From: Solea solea
Taxonomy: Eukaryota > Chordata > Actinopteri > Pleuronectiformes > Soleidae
Direction of reading: 5' to 3'
Assembly (NCBI RefSeq): GCF_958295425.1
Contig: NC_081142.1
Coordinates: 26,218,482 to 26,282,481 of the forward strand
DNA length: 64,000 bases
Within the stretch, counting starts at the first letter, position 1; each line of letters begins with the position of its first letter. The notes beneath the pieces were generated by a model. The model had not been told where the DNA came from and made no database searches. It was given only the letters and a program-made list of their open reading frames with translations. Positions 1 through 13,390 of the stretch are shown here, piece after piece. The position numbers were made by a program, and so were the translations under genes.

Positions 1-138
1 GATTTAAAGAGTTGGGTTGTTATCAGGCTTCTGCAGTACCTGCTGCTGAGCGGGGCAGTGAGTCCCCAGGACCAGGATTGAGAAACCCCTCTGGTTTAAG
101 GTACACCTGACCTGACCTGACTCTGGGTTTCTTCCCAG

Positions 139-3100
139 AATCCTTCAGCTACGTTCACCTGACATCTGGTTTCATCAACTACGTCCAGTCAGAGCACAAA
201 GGGGCGGAGCCAACTGTTGACCAGCTTTCCATCAGCGTGAGTGACGGAGTTTATCGCTCTGCCCCTGTCCCCTTCTACATCATCATCCATCCGACCAACG
301 ATGAGACACCTTCTCTGCTGCTGGCCAACTTCACGGTACGGACAATCCAGGACTAACTGAAGTGGTCATCAGTTTGGAGCTAGCGCTGAACAAATCCATT
401 ATTGTTCTCCTGCAGGTGAAGGAAGGCGGGATCAGAGAACTGACTCCGTCCATACTGGACGGCGTGGACCTGGACGCCCCTCCAGATCTCCTGACCTTCA
501 CCGTGGTGCAGCCGCCAGCTCACGGTCGCCTGATCAACGGCATCTACGGCGCAGAGCTGAGCCGCTACAACGAGATGGGAGCTGAACTTTTGCAGAGGAG
601 CCTCCCGGTCACCTCCTTTACCCTGCAGGAGCTCCGACAAGGTGGGGGAACAAGTTCTGTATGTATGTAAATAACATCTGAGTGGATTCTCAGAGGTACA
701 GAAGACCAGAAGGGACTTATTAAATTATCAAGACGTTGAATACACAACGTTTTGAGGAAATCCTTTCAAATTTGGTATTTCACTGATTAGTTAAATAGAT
801 TTTAGTGTTTGAAGGTCATGTTTTGTGAATATGATTTCATTAAGAACTTTCATAGGAAATGACACTATGTCTGGTATAGATATTCAGCTGGAAGTGAAGA
901 TGACCTGAGTCGAATGTTTGGGTAGTTTTAACCACACAAAACCACTTGAACCTTCTCCTCAGAGAGAGTCCAGCCAAAGACCTCGCTGTGAGTTTACTGT
1001 TCTCTCCATGAGGTTTTCTCCAGGTTCAGTTTCCTCCCACAGTCTAAAAATCATGCAGAGGTTAATTAGACACTAACATTAACTGTGGGTATGAATGTGA
1101 GATTGAATCTGTGTGTTTGTCCCACGACCCTCATGTAGAGGATAAAGCAATAAACAATGAATTAATTAATTAATAAAGAAGCACATGTGATATGAATCCT
1201 GAAAGAAATGATAGTTTTGTGCCGTTACCATCGGCATTTTAAGTGATAAATTCAAAAGAGTCGCTTCATTTTGTGATTTTCACACATTCTGCTACAGAAC
1301 TTAATCTTTCTACTGATACTGGTATCACACAGACTGGTTTAGGGCCTGTTTCATAATCATGTTCACAAACGCAGCATGGCATCTCCTGACACCCTGCTCC
1401 TCTTCTTCCTCACTGCCAAATATCCCTGTCCTCCCTCCTCCTCCTCCTCCTCCTCCTCCTCCTCCTCTACAGGCATGAAGATCATGTACATGCACGATGA
1501 CACAGAAACCCTGGAGGACGCTGTGGCTCTGCAGCTGACAGATGGCGTCCACACAGTCCGGGGGACGGCCTGGGTCACCGTGCTGCCGGTCAACGACGAG
1601 AAACCACGATTGCTCAAGTACACACACACACACACACACACTTTAATGCTTGTTAATGGATTTCAGGAGGGTTAGTGGAGGATTTTGAAGGCCTCTGTAA
1701 ACCGAATGTTTTAAATTTATAGTTTATTTAATTCATCTAAATCATTCAATTCTATCATTTCCGGAACATATAAAATCCCATTAATAAGCCGCACACTGTT
1801 GGCCTGCTTTATTTGACTCTATATAAAAAATATGCATAGAAACTCTGTCTCGTGCTGTCATGGGCGGCGACACATGAACCTGCGTCAGTGTCGGGTGATC
1901 GTGTGTCTGCGTGGAGGAAGTTAAATCTGTGGGAGTTTATCACTTTATTGTCCTCTGCTCCTGCAGATGTTAGATCACGACTGTGGATGAACAGCAATAA
2001 TGTTACTTTGGTATAAACACACGTGTGTGAGTGCGCGTGTGTGTAGCACGAGCTGGTTCAGTGAAGGCCACCGACGCAGAAGTGACACAAAGACTTGGCA
2101 GATGCCTCCTCCTCTCCTTGTTTTCACGTTCCTGCAGGATGGACGTGGCAGCTTCTCTCCTGTGTGTGGATTTTAATTCCGAGTGAAGAAGCAGCCAGAC
2201 GGTTTGTGATGTTCAACTCCCCCAACACCAACATCTCCACCACCCGAGGTCTCCATCGTCCCTGCTGGAAAACACTGCTCTCACACATTGTCTTTTGAAT
2301 GAACACAACGTTTTGAACAAAAGCAGCACATACTTTTAATTATACAAAGGTTTTCTCTAAAAACGTGGGTTTTAGTTTTTCCGTTTTTCGCTGAAAGCTG
2401 CAGTGAGAAAAATGACTTTTCCCCCACGTTATTAAAATATCACATGAACCAGAACAGATGAGTGAAAGTATTAAATATGTCTGTCTCCTTCCAGGAACGC
2501 TGGGTTGGACGTGGACTCAGGTGAGCGCAGGGTGATTTCCAGTGTTGCCCTGGAGGCCGAGGACGTGGACACGCCCCCAAACCAGGTGTACTACTTCATC
2601 AATGCTGCGCCGCGATTTGGAAAACTTCAGCTGAAGGTGAGGAAACGATGCTGTCACTGCAGAGAGTGTGAAAGCTTAACTTTGTGAATATTTGGGTTTT
2701 GATCAGGTTGTGTTAATGAAAGCTGTTTGTGGTGAACTCTGGGACTCGTCTACAGACACGGTCGGGTTGGACTGAGCTGTCGTCGGGTCAGAACTTCACC
2801 CAGGACGACGTGGAGATGAACCGTCTGTGGTACGGACACCACCCAGAAGCTACCGCCGTCGGCTTCAGAGGTCACGACAGTTTCCGCTTCACCCTCAGTG
2901 ACCTGGACAACGAGTCGCCCGCTCAGAGCTTCTTCATCGCCGTCCACACTGTGCAGAAAGGTCAGAGGTCAGAGAGTTATAGTAAGATAAGAATCTAAAG
3001 CAGATTCACCTTTACTCGTTTAAACCTGGACAGAACATCAGAGCACGAGTGAACCAATGCTAACTACAGCTGAACTAATGTCAGTCAGTGACCACTCACT

Positions 3101-6100
3101 CACACACACACAGTCTTTCACTCACACACACACACACACACAGTCTTTCACACATTCACACACAGACACACACACACACACACACTTTTTTCATGCTGAA
3201 GCTCAGACTCAACATAGAAGATTTTTCACACGACAACAACTCGCACACAAATGTGTGTCCACACTTTGACACGCACACCTCCGCCCTCTGAGCTCCCAGT
3301 GGTCGACCGCGGCTCATCCATTATTTAGCCCCTCCCCCTGCTTTGCCAGTCGGGTGAACACGGTGCAGCGAGGCCTCGGCCCTCCTGGCTCCGGGCCCTG
3401 TGATCCTGGAGGAGCAGAGGTGAGAAACGCTCGACCTCCTCAGCCGCTGAATAATTAACGGAGGAGAGCCGGAGCAGCTGTGGAGAGGGCGTCGGCCTGT
3501 CTCCTCTGGGTGCTCCGCCTCCTCCTTTTACCTCCAACAACACTCCAGTGACTGTCTTTTCTTTTTTTATTCTTAAGTTAAAGTTGAACTTTAGTCTACT
3601 TAATGTCATTATATAAACTACAGTCAGATGACAGTGTTACCTGGTCAGTTTAAAATATGCAAATCTGCTGCTGCAGGTGAAACACATCAATTACTATATT
3701 AACTATTTTGGTTTCAGTCTTTTTCTTGATAATAACAAGTTTCCTGATGTTTCAGCTTCTTAAATGTGAATATTTTCTGCTTTCTTTGCTCCGTGTAACA
3801 AAGAAATGACAGAATATCATAATTCTGAGGGTTTTGTTTTTTTTTTCCAAATGTTACATTTTGTGGATTAAATTAGTACTTGATTGAGAAAATGATCAAC
3901 AGCTTAATCGATTATGAAGATCATTTTGAACAATAGTTGCACATTTTAAATGGATAAGGGGCATTAATAGCATGCTGGTCAAAGGTTCTCTAACCTTAAA
4001 CTGAAGATCGTATAATATAAAACATTCACATTATAGTCAAATGAGATCTCACAATGTTCATTTAGTCTGTGCTGCACACAGGAAGTGACTTATTTAATGT
4101 GAAGACAGACGGAGGCAACAGCATCAACCCGCCCCTGCTCTGCTGCTGTATACATACAAACACTCCCTCAGTCAGGTCTGATAGTTTTGCCTGACAGAGC
4201 CATCTGCCAATATTGGTTTGAAATGTATTTATCTGATATCGACGGTGGACTTTGGTGCAGGAGAGTGAGCGGAACTTGTTCTAAAACTTCAACTTTGCCC
4301 CTCAGGTGACATAGTGCTGCTGAGCAAGGCAGTGCATCTGAGGGAGGGGCAGCGGGTCGTCCTGAACACGGACATCCTGCTGGCGTCAGACGCGGCGGGA
4401 CGTCCGGAGGAGCTGCTCTACGCCGTGTCCGTCCCGCCTCGGCACGGCCTCGTCCACGCCGTCCGGAGGCCCGGCGTCCCGCTGACCGGCTTCACGCAGC
4501 TGGACGTGGCCGCGCACCAGGTGTGCTACACCCACGACAACAGCCATGATGCAGAGTCCGACTCCTTCAGGTGAGAAAAATGCAGGTGGGAGGGAGGGAG
4601 GGAGGGAGAGGGGGGCGGGCGTTCTATCATATGTCATTTCAATACTTTACATTCTAACATTACTACATATAAGTAAGTATGGTTTACATGTGAAAAAACC
4701 TGGTTTCATGGTTTTGTTGCTCTTTAAAAACAACTGCAGTCAAGATTGGTTCTTTTAATCTTTCTCACTATCAAAGCTCCACCTGCTCTCAGGTGTGTGC
4801 ACATCTGACAAACACACTCCTGCACATCACCGCTGTGTGTGTGTGTGTGTGTGTGTTGTCATGACATCAGATGATGAATGGACATTATTTGCAGAATAAC
4901 AGCGGCGTTGGCACGATGGTGGACAGAGCGCCGGCCACAGACGGTCGTCCCTGGGCAAATATGGCCGACACTGAAGCCAGATGTTACACCAGAGTGTGTG
5001 TGTGCGTGTTCGTGTGTGTGTGCGTGCGGTGGCCGGTGTGCTGAGGCCGGGGGGCAGTTTGTCAGCTGCAGGGCTGAGAGGCAGATTGAGTTGGCAGAGG
5101 ACAAAATACACATATGTAGAACTGTGTGTGTTTTATGTGAGTGATTGATGATTGTAGATGCTGATTTAATTTAACATTTAAACATTTTAATTCACTAAAG
5201 TACACCTGGAGACTCGTACGCTTTTTAAAAGTCGTATTTCTTCATATGTTTTCCACTTGACTGCAGAATAAACAAAATGGTGGTCACGTTAAATCCAGCG
5301 TCAGAAGTGTGATTTTAAAAGGATCCAGACCTGTGAAACCGTCCTCGTGTACAGGCTAGTACATGATTAACTAAAACCATTTCATCATCAACTGTGTGAG
5401 CATAATAACCACAACATTAATATTATTATTAGTATTATTATTATTAGTATTATTAAGATAATTATTATTATAATTGGTATTATTATTATTACTATTATTA
5501 TCATAATTATTGTTGTTATTATTATTATTGGTATAATTATTATTGGTATTATTAGTATAATAATTATTATTATTGGTATTATTATTATTACTATTATTAT
5601 CATAATTATTGTTGTTATTATTATTATTGGTATTATTATTATTATAATAATGATGATAATAATAATAATGATAATAATAATAAAACTACTTAGACCAAAG
5701 TCTTAGTAGTGGGAAAATCAGTGATTTTAACATCACACACACAGGAGTTGTTGATCCACTGCTGCCTCCATCACTAAGTTCAAATGTCTTAATTTGTCAC
5801 TTCAGTGTTGAAATCCATCGTTCAGATTGACCTCAGTGACACACAGTGACCACACGAGGCAGCAGAGGAGCAGCAGCTACAATCACTGGTTTTCTCGCTG
5901 GGCTTTGGTGTGGGAGAGTAAAAATTGAAAAACCTTTTGTGACAGTGAGATGAAGTGTTGAACATGTTATTGAGGGATCATAGATTTAAGAAGCTGGAGA
6001 TTAAATTAGATAAGCTTTTAGTTTAGTAGCTCAAGTCAGTGTTTTCTGTGAGAACACGCTTCCATATACCCACACAAAAACAAAAGCTCATACAATCAAA

Positions 6101-6673
6101 GCAGAATTCAGAGTTCACCATGTTCCAACTGTGAAACTAACAGATTAACACTATTAACGGTAAACTTGGCAGTGTTTGAATCCCATGTTGGTGAGTTTGC
6201 TCTGATATTTCTCACAAATTTGCTTCTATCTTCAGTTTCCTCGTCACCAACGGAGACTCGTCCCGCAGCGGCGTCCTCCACTTCACCATCGAGCACGGCG
6301 ACCGCATCCCCCCGACCCTAAACCACAACACCGGCCTGCGTCTGCCGGACGGAGCCACAGAGACCATCACCTCTGCCCACCTGCAGCTCACTGACCCCGA
6401 CACTGCCGCAGCCAACCTGAGCTACGTCGTCACGCAACCGCCGCGACACGGGAAACTGCTGCTGGGAGGAGTCCCGCTCACGATGACTCCTCCCTCTCCT
6501 CTGAGCTTCACCCAGACTGACGTGGAGGAGCTGAACCTGGCTTACCGCCATGACCCGGGCAGCCCCGCCGACATCGACAGGTTCTACTTCCTGCCGACGG
6601 ACGGAACCAACCGAGGATACCTGGAGTTTGGACAACTGAGGGAGGAGCACGCTGTTTTCAACATCCAGGTAGG

Positions 6674-6706
<33 letters not shown>

Positions 6707-8894
6707 CTGGTTTCTCCACAGAGCTCCCCCTACAGTTCTGGAGTACATACTTTTACAACACCATCCATTATCTACCTCTTTATCCTCACTGTTGTAAAAA
6801 CTGGCTGCTGACGATGTCCATGGACGTTTTTCGTGTTTACTCGCTGTTAAATTAGCGTAAAAATCTCGCCTAGTGCAGCTTTAACTTCTGTTTTGAAGCT
6901 TGATATTTTCAAAGTTTCGAAAGCAGAATTTCACAGTTGTCTCGTGCTCGGCTTTATTGACCTTTATTGTCCTGTTTTCTAAAACAACATTTACAAAATT
7001 AACATCGTAAATGTTGACTTGATGTTATAAATCAAGTGTTTTAATGCTTTTTAAAAAAACACATGCATGACTGCTTCACCACGTTACCTGACTCTTTTTT
7101 TAGTTGTATTTGTCACAAACTGATCCTTGAAACCTCAGTGATGAATCAGCTGTTTCTGTTTTGACATATTACACAATATCCATACAGATGTTTTATATTT
7201 CTTTATAGTAAATAGTTTCACTACAGTCTGTATTTTCTTATTTTCCTCTCATACTTAGTTTTTCTGTCCTTGTAGAGTGAAAGATTTACAATAACCTGAG
7301 TTATTGAAGGAAAGAATGAAAAAGGGTCTTTTATGATCAATCATTTATCTATAAAAGTAAATTAAACAGTATAAACATATCTTTGTCTTTGTTGTTTCTT
7401 TAATGCCATTGTTCCCATTCTTAAATATATTCCTCAAAATAATTTCTTTACATTAAAGTGAAAACAACCTTAAAATAAAGTGGAAACATGAGTGAGTCGC
7501 TCACTGGTCTGATGATCATGTGACAACAGCGACATCTAGTGACAGAGAAGCTGAACTGCACTAGGACTAAACAAGTGTGAACACGAACCTTAACCATAAC
7601 CTGTTAATGCTTAACCTAACCCGGACCCAAACCAGGACCTCAGAAATGAGGTTCTGCCTCATCAGGACCTGGTTTTGGTCTCCACGAGGACTCAGAACAA
7701 ACAAACACACTCATGATTGATGTCTTCTGTTGTCTTCAGGTGGACCGGGTGGACAGGACTCCTCCCACTCTGACCACCAGGCGGAGTGCCAGCACCGTGG
7801 TGGATCTGGGCGGTGGACGTTACGGCGTCTTCATCACCAACAAACACCTGCAGGCGTCTGACCCTGACAGTCCCACAGAGGAGCTGCAGTTCTCCATCAG
7901 CAGACCTCCACACTTTGGTTACCTGGAGAACGTCCTCACAGGTGCTTCACGCTGTCCCGGTCAAACGCCGTCCTCACGGCGCCACAGAGCCTGACCTTGT
8001 GTCCATCAGCGTCCTCACGGCGACCACAGAGCGTGACCTTCTGTCTTCTTGTCGTCCTTCCAGGAGCTTACATCAGAGGACGCTTCACTCAGCGGGACGT
8101 GGATCAGCGCGCGGTGCTGTACGTCCTTCCCGCCGACATGGAGGTGACGGCGGACAGCTTCGAGTTCCGCCTCACTGACCCGGCAGGAAACGCCGCCCTG
8201 CCTGAAATGTGGGTTTGTGGATTTTCTAAAGCGCTGACTCTCCTGCACCAAACTCCATGGGGACACATGAGCTGCTGGTCCTTTACTGCCTCGTGTGGTC
8301 ACTTTGTGCCACTGAACATAATGTGAGCAAAGGGTTTGAAACACAGAAGTCATTAAATAACACATATGAACTTACTGATGGAGGCAGCAGTGGATCGACA
8401 ACTACTGCGTCTCTGTGACGTAAAATCTGTGATTTTCTCTATGGAGTTTGGTGCAAGAGACACGACCTTGAGTTTCCAGTCAGAAACGTCTGTTTTACAG
8501 TGAGATGAAGCAGCAAATGTTTACATGTTTACATGTTTACGTTTACATGTTTACATTTACATGTCATAGACTCAACAGACTGTTCATTCTGTGTGGGTAA
8601 AAATCAGTTTGTCCTTGTGTCTCTGCTTTAATGTCTTAACTACATGGACATACTCAGAGTTTCCTTAGAAAAACACAAGCAGTCATGTTATTCAGTGTGT
8701 GTGCGTGTGTGTGTGTTTGTGCGTGTGTGTGTGTGCGCATGTGTGTGTGTTCTCCTCAGACTGGAGTTGTCCTGGTCTCAGGTGGAGTTGTCAGCGACCT
8801 GCTACAGAACCTGTGAGACAGCGGGGACTCTTCAGATCCAGATCCAGCGCAGTGGGAGGAGCATGGACCCGGCCTACGTGGCGATTCAGGTACT

Positions 8895-8942
<48 letters not shown>

Positions 8943-11900
8943 CCAGTGCTGAGTGTTTGTGTGGTTTGTGCAGGTGGAGGAAGGATCAGCTAAACCCGGC
9001 AGAGACTTTACTCACAGCACAGCCGGACTCATCCAGTTTGACCCAGGTGTGTTCACAAACACGATCAGCTGACTGTGTTTAAATACAGTTACGTTGGTTT
9101 CAGTTTATTAAAGTCATGAAAAACATGCGCCATAAACCATTTTACTACATTAACGTCGTTAATCTACGTTACGTTAGTGTTCATTCAAAGTGACACACAG
9201 GGATTAAAACATGTGCTGGACGCTGTCTCTTAATAATCCACTGTGTGTTTCAGAACGTTTTGTTATTAGCAGGCTCAGTATTGTTGTTTTAAAATGCAAA
9301 TGTTACGCACGTGCTGTTAATATGAATAACAAACCAACCTGATGTGCAGGGCCGCTGCTAAGCTTTTGGGGGCCCTAAGCATAATTGGTCAGAGGTATAG
9401 GGAGCAGTGGCTCTGCTGATGTGTGAATGACTCAGCTTTGACTGTGATGCTAATGATTTAGCATCTATCTGAGCACATCATCATCATCATCATCATCATT
9501 CAGTAACAGACTGAACCATCCACACCAACACAGAGACACTTACATGGAGTTTATTTTATTTGATATTGAGATGTTACGTTACGCTACATTACATTACATG
9601 TCTTTACGTTATGTTACATGTATTATTATTACATGTCATTTAGCAGACGCTTTTATCCAAAGCAACTTACAAGGGAATTGAGTACAACCTGCCGGGGGTG
9701 GAGTTGAACTTGTGACCATGAAGTCTTTGGCACACAGGGTACCGGTCTTGACTTCTGAACCACGCCACCCCACTTTACATGTCGTTACGTTAAGTTACGT
9801 TACGTTACGTTAAAAATTCTAGCTAAAATTCTCCCTTAAACAGTTTGAGTGCCTAAGTTCAAATATCCACGTCTTCAAATATTTTCACATTTCCGTGTCA
9901 GACATTGATCAAAGTCTTATAAATCACACGTTGAGAATCTGTGAATCAGTCAAAATATCCCTCTGCCCACTTGTTGCTGGTTTTGCCGTGACTGTGCACA
10001 TATGCAAACAACAGGAGTCGTCGTGAAAACCTGGAACATTTACCTGATCGACGACGGACTGGAGGAAAACCACGAGACCTTCACTGTCGTCCTGAAGAAT
10101 CCCAAAAACGCCGTCCTGGGACAGAGGACGTCTGCGAGTGTGGAGATCATTGACCCCAGAGGAGGTGAAGAAAAACTGTTCACGTTGTTGTTAAAGGAAA
10201 AATAATAATATAGATTATTTTAATTTAAAAAACACCAGTTTCTGAGATTTTTCAGCTTCTTAAATGTGAATTTTTTTTGCTCCATAAAACAAAGAAATTT
10301 TATGAAAAGTGAATCAGTTTGTGAAAAACAAGACGTTTGACATTTTCTGACACTTTAATCTGGTCGATGGAGGCTGTAATCCTAATCTTATCTCTAATTA
10401 CACTCTGTGAGGGAACAAGGAAAATACTTTAAGGGAAAAATTAAAGATTAATAAGTTTTATTGTAGAATTACTCTTAATTTAATTTATGAAAACTGATAT
10501 AAAACATTTCTTCTGACGTATTTTCTTTTCTTTTTCTTCAAGTTTGTTTTATTTCTCCTTCTTTCTTCACATTTGTGTCTGTTTTTAATCATTTCTAATA
10601 AACTGTCTCTGTCAGGAAAGTGTGACCCTGACGACCTGGTGGACGACGAGGACATAAAGCAGCCGCCTCCTCGTCCTCGTCTCCCTGACCCTCCTAAGAT
10701 GGAGGAGGTGGAGCCTGTCACTGACATAGAGGCGGAGCTAGTGTGGGAGACCCCGCCTCATCCTCCCAGAGGAGACGTCCCAAACCGCCGACCGTATCAA
10801 GACTACAGAGACGGGGAAGCACAGGACCAGGCGTCCCCCGCCTACAGCCACACCCACTTCCACAGGGGACAGAACACGGGGGACAGAGGACACGGAGGGT
10901 TAAAGGTCAGTTCACACGCTCCTGCTGCTGTTACATTCACTCACTCACTCATTCATTCAGGGTCTTTAATAATTCTGCTCTTGTTCAGGTTCATGTGTCA
11001 GGAGAGAGAAAGTCTGAAGAGAAAGTTTGGACGGTAATTTTCACTTTAACTCATAAATGACTTCAAATAAAATGAATCATCCAGCACGTAAAGAACAGTT
11101 AGTAACACTAAAAATAAAGGTTAATGTTGTGATTTTTTTCTTCAGTTCCACAGTTTGACTCCACTCAGACTGGAGGAGCTGAAGCCTGGTGATGCTGGGT
11201 GGAGCTGGTCTCCTCACAGAGGCGGAGACAGAGGCGGAGACAGAGGTGGAGACGCTCCTCAGATGGACAATCCAGCACCAAGACACCGCCTGGAGCTACG
11301 GCAACACAAGGTACACTAGGACTTCTTCTGGTTTTCCTTCTCTGTTCTTCTCTGTTCTCCTCATTCTCTCTTCTTCTTCATGTCTTCTCACAGTCTCACA
11401 GTTTCCTCCTCTTGTAGAGAAAAGTGATGAAAACACTGAATGTTTATCATCAGGATTAAATAAATCATTTAAATGCTCGTCTCTCACTTTTTATGCTCAG
11501 TGATTTCATTGAATTTGTCTTCATGGATAAATGAAGACACCTGACGGTTGTCCTCTGTTGTGTTTTGTCTCCTCAGACCAGGAAGTCCATGAGCAGCTCG
11601 TGTCCTGAAGGTTGGACTCACTACAGGAGGCGCTGTTACGTCGTCAGCTCGTCTGTAGCGAGCTGGGCCAGCGCTGAGAGAAGCTGCTCCCTGCTGTGAG
11701 ACCAAACACCAACACACACACAGTTGATGACTTTGTTAAAGGATTAGTTCAGGTTTTGTGAAGTCTGGTTTACAAGTTCAAACTCTTTGTTTTATATTAG
11801 TCACACATGGACAAATAAAATCATTAAAATAAAGTTTACATTCTATAAATAAGAAGAAGCTACAGCACAAAATATAAGAGATGAAAGAGTGGAATCTCAG

Positions 11901-13311
11901 CACAAAGACAAACTTAAACAAATGTTAGTGTATTAGTTAAAGTCTGTTGGTGACATCACTAACGTAACATAGTTATGTCATCCAATAATAACACGTTTGT
12001 TGAGGGGGCGGGGCATTGATTTAGCCAGAAGACCTAAATGCAGACGTTTTCTCTCAGGTTTAACAGCAGCCTGAGCAGCGTGCGCTCCAGGAGAGACCTG
12101 ACCTGGCTCTGGAAGTTTGCAGGGAAGAAGCCATTTTGGATCGGTGAGTGTGACTGTGAGCAAACAACCACAACTAACTTCACACGCTCCACATCTGGGA
12201 TTTCACTCGTGAGAGTCGATAACAGCCAGGGTTCTCACACCTTGGTTGACATCATTTTTCAAGGACTGAATGTGCTGACACAGTCACAGACGAGGAGACA
12301 ACTTTGTCATTTCCCAGACATCACGGCGTCATTTTCTCTCTCTTGCTTAACTTTACTCAGTCTCAGTCCATGTCTCCATGTGTGTCCTGCGTCGGCCTCG
12401 TCTACGAACATCAGGCAACGCAGGGCGTGAAACAGCAGGTGGCGTCGTGACAGTTTACCTAAATATCAACTTCACTTCTTTACTGCACAAAATTCAAGCA
12501 CTTTCAATGGCTCATGAAACTCATTGAAAACCTTCAAGGGCCTTGATTTCTTTTTCCCAAATTCACAAACTTTCAAGGATTTAAATGACCCATGTCTATG
12601 TAGGGTGATTTTCAAAAACTTTCAATGGCCTTGATTTTTTATTTTTCAAATTCACAAACTTTCAAGGACTCATGTCTATTTGGGGTGTTTTTCAGAAACG
12701 TTCAATGGCCTTGATTTTTATTTTACAAATTCACAAACTTTCAAGGACCCATGTCTATTTGGGGTGCTTTTCAGAAACTTTCAATGGCCTTGGTTTTTTT
12801 TTCCAAATTCACAAACTTTCAAGGATTTAAATGACCCATGTCTATGTAGGGTGATTTTCAAAAACCTTAAAGGGCCTTGATTTCTTTTTCCCAAATTCAC
12901 AAACTTTCAAGGATTTAAATGACCCATGTCTATTTGGGGTGTTCTTCAGAAAATTTCAATGACCTTGATTTTTTATTTTTCAAATTCACAAACTTTCAAG
13001 GACTCATGTGTCTTTTTGGGGTGTTTTTCAGAAACGTCAATGGCCTTGGTTTTTTTTTGCAAATTCGCAAACTTTCAAGGATTTCAATGACCATATCTGT
13101 TTCAGGTCTGTCTGTGGGTCCCAGTGGTTTGATGTGGGCTGATGGTCAAACAGTGTCCTTCTCCAGACTGAAGGGGGCGCCCTCAGGTCGTCACAGTAGC
13201 GGCTCCGATGACTGCGTGCTGGTTGAAAACCCGCAAAGCTGGATTTCCACGAGCTGCTCAGCGCAAACACAACACGCATTCATCTGTTCATCGACGTCTC
13301 AGAGTCACTGA
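139..13311 (+). CDS. frem1: FREM1-like extracellular matrix protein, C-terminal 18 exons (5' end outside window)
   Basis: Coding exons: 139-335, 416-641, 1473-1617, 2495-2636, 2756-2960, 4306-4570, 6236-6668, 7740-7941, 8064-8208, 8760-8889, 8974-9046, 10015-10164, 10616-10905, 10989-11033, 11146-11310, 11577-11695, 12058-12143, 13106-13311 (TGA). All join in frame with AG/GT borders and give 1073 residues. The first eight or nine exons encode about five CSPG/NG2-type repeats, recognisable by recurring blocks such as PPxHGxL, FTQxDVxxxxLxY and DSFxFxLTD. Exons from 8760 to 10164 encode a Calx-beta domain (YVAIQVEEGSAKPGRDF). A Pro- and charge-rich linker follows, then a C-type lectin fold beginning CPEGWTHYRRRCYVVSS and ending near the stop. 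In the FRAS/FREM family a terminal C-type lectin marks FREM1, a basement-membrane protein acting with FRAS1 and FREM2 at the epithelial-dermal junction. Exon 11146-11310 holds three copies of a 12-bp unit coding RGGD. Which teleost paralogue this is cannot be told from the window. Confidence 0.93.
1434..1470 (+). repeat. (CTC)n trinucleotide run inside a 3' splice site
   Basis: About eleven CTC triplets run straight into the acceptor before the frem1 exon at 1473. The repeat serves as the polypyrimidine tract of that splice site. Confidence 0.85.
3099..3186. repeat. CA-rich microsatellite in a frem1 intron
   Basis: Interrupted (CA)n with short CAGTCTTTCA spacers. It lies in the 1.3-kb intron between exons 2756-2960 and 4306-4570. 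The rest of that intron holds no coding sequence I can see. Confidence 0.85.
5414..5690. repeat. ATT-type trinucleotide microsatellite with internal duplication
   Basis: Imperfect ATT/ATTGGT/ATTACT tract of about 275 bases in the 1.66-kb intron between frem1 exons 4306-4570 and 6236-6668. A block of roughly 60-70 bases with the same order of variants occurs twice (near 5475 and 5575), which points to a secondary tandem duplication. Confidence 0.8.
5705..5925. mobile_element. Palindromic MITE-like element, copy 1
   Basis: The left half reads toward GAAAATCAGTGATTTTA and CTGCTGCCTCCATCAC. The right half carries the inverse order and ends in TTTGGTGTGGGAGAGT. It belongs to the same family as 8228-8465, 16482-16726, 28944-29183 and the half copy at 59113-59213. 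Confidence 0.6.
7545..7690. repeat. Dispersed repeat with TAACCCTAACC and CTGGTTTTGGTCTCC
   Basis: A segment with 'taacctaacccggaccca' followed by 'gacctggttttggtctcc' sits just before frem1 exon 7740-7941. Related segments occur around 45540-45990, 48890-49130 and 61737-61785, so it is an interspersed family. No coding potential is seen. The class is unknown to me. Confidence 0.5.
8228..8465. mobile_element. Palindromic MITE-like element, copy 2
   Basis: Starts with CTGACTCTCCTGCACCAAAC and ends with the inverse, TTTGGTGCAAGAGA. The two halves contain GCCTCGTGTGGTCACTTTGT and GATGGAGGCAGCAGTGGAT. It begins only about 20 bases after the frem1 exon ending at 8208, so it nearly abuts a 5' splice site. 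Confidence 0.65.
8893..8941. repeat. (TG)n microsatellite next to a 5' splice site
   Basis: About 23 TG units begin four bases after the donor of frem1 exon 8760-8889. A second TG tract sits just before that exon (8697-8750), so this 130-base exon is flanked by TG runs on both sides. Confidence 0.85.
9634..9775 (-). mobile_element. Short interspersed element, tRNA-derived type
   Basis: Read on the minus strand it ends in TTGGATAAAAGCGTCTGCTA and ATGACATGTAAT. Upstream it has a B-box-like stretch, GGTCACAAGTTCAACTCC. The element at 49535-49690 is the same family in the opposite orientation. It is flanked by degenerate TTACGTTA runs in the frem1 intron 9047-10014, which otherwise has no visible genes. 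Confidence 0.65.
12480..13095. repeat. Tandem array (~75-90 bp unit, about 7 copies) in the last frem1 intron
   Basis: Units share the order CAAATTCACAAACTTTCAAG, then 'gacccatgtctat', then 'ggggtg.ttttcagaaac', then 'ttcaatggccttg'. The marker CACAAACTTTCAAGGA recurs about every 75-95 bases. Units vary by small insertions such as 'atttaaat'. The array ends about 10 bases before the acceptor of the final lectin exon. Its wording resembles the dispersed repeat at 12225-12290 and 58360-58450, so it may be a local expansion of that repeat. Confidence 0.85.
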
Positions 13312-13384
13312 CGGACGATGTTTAGTCGTATTTAATGTTTCTGTAACGATGCTGCTCTGTACATTAGTTATCATATTTTGTCAT

Positions 13385-13390
13385 AATAAA
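13385..13390 (+). terminator. Polyadenylation signal of the frem1-like gene
   Basis: AATAAA lies 74 bases after the TGA stop, in AT-rich sequence. It is the first canonical signal on this strand, so the 3' UTR is probably under 120 bases. Confidence 0.7.

Noticed and set aside
5388..5603. Ile-rich 71-codon frame
   Set aside because: Translation of the ATT microsatellite in a frem1 intron.
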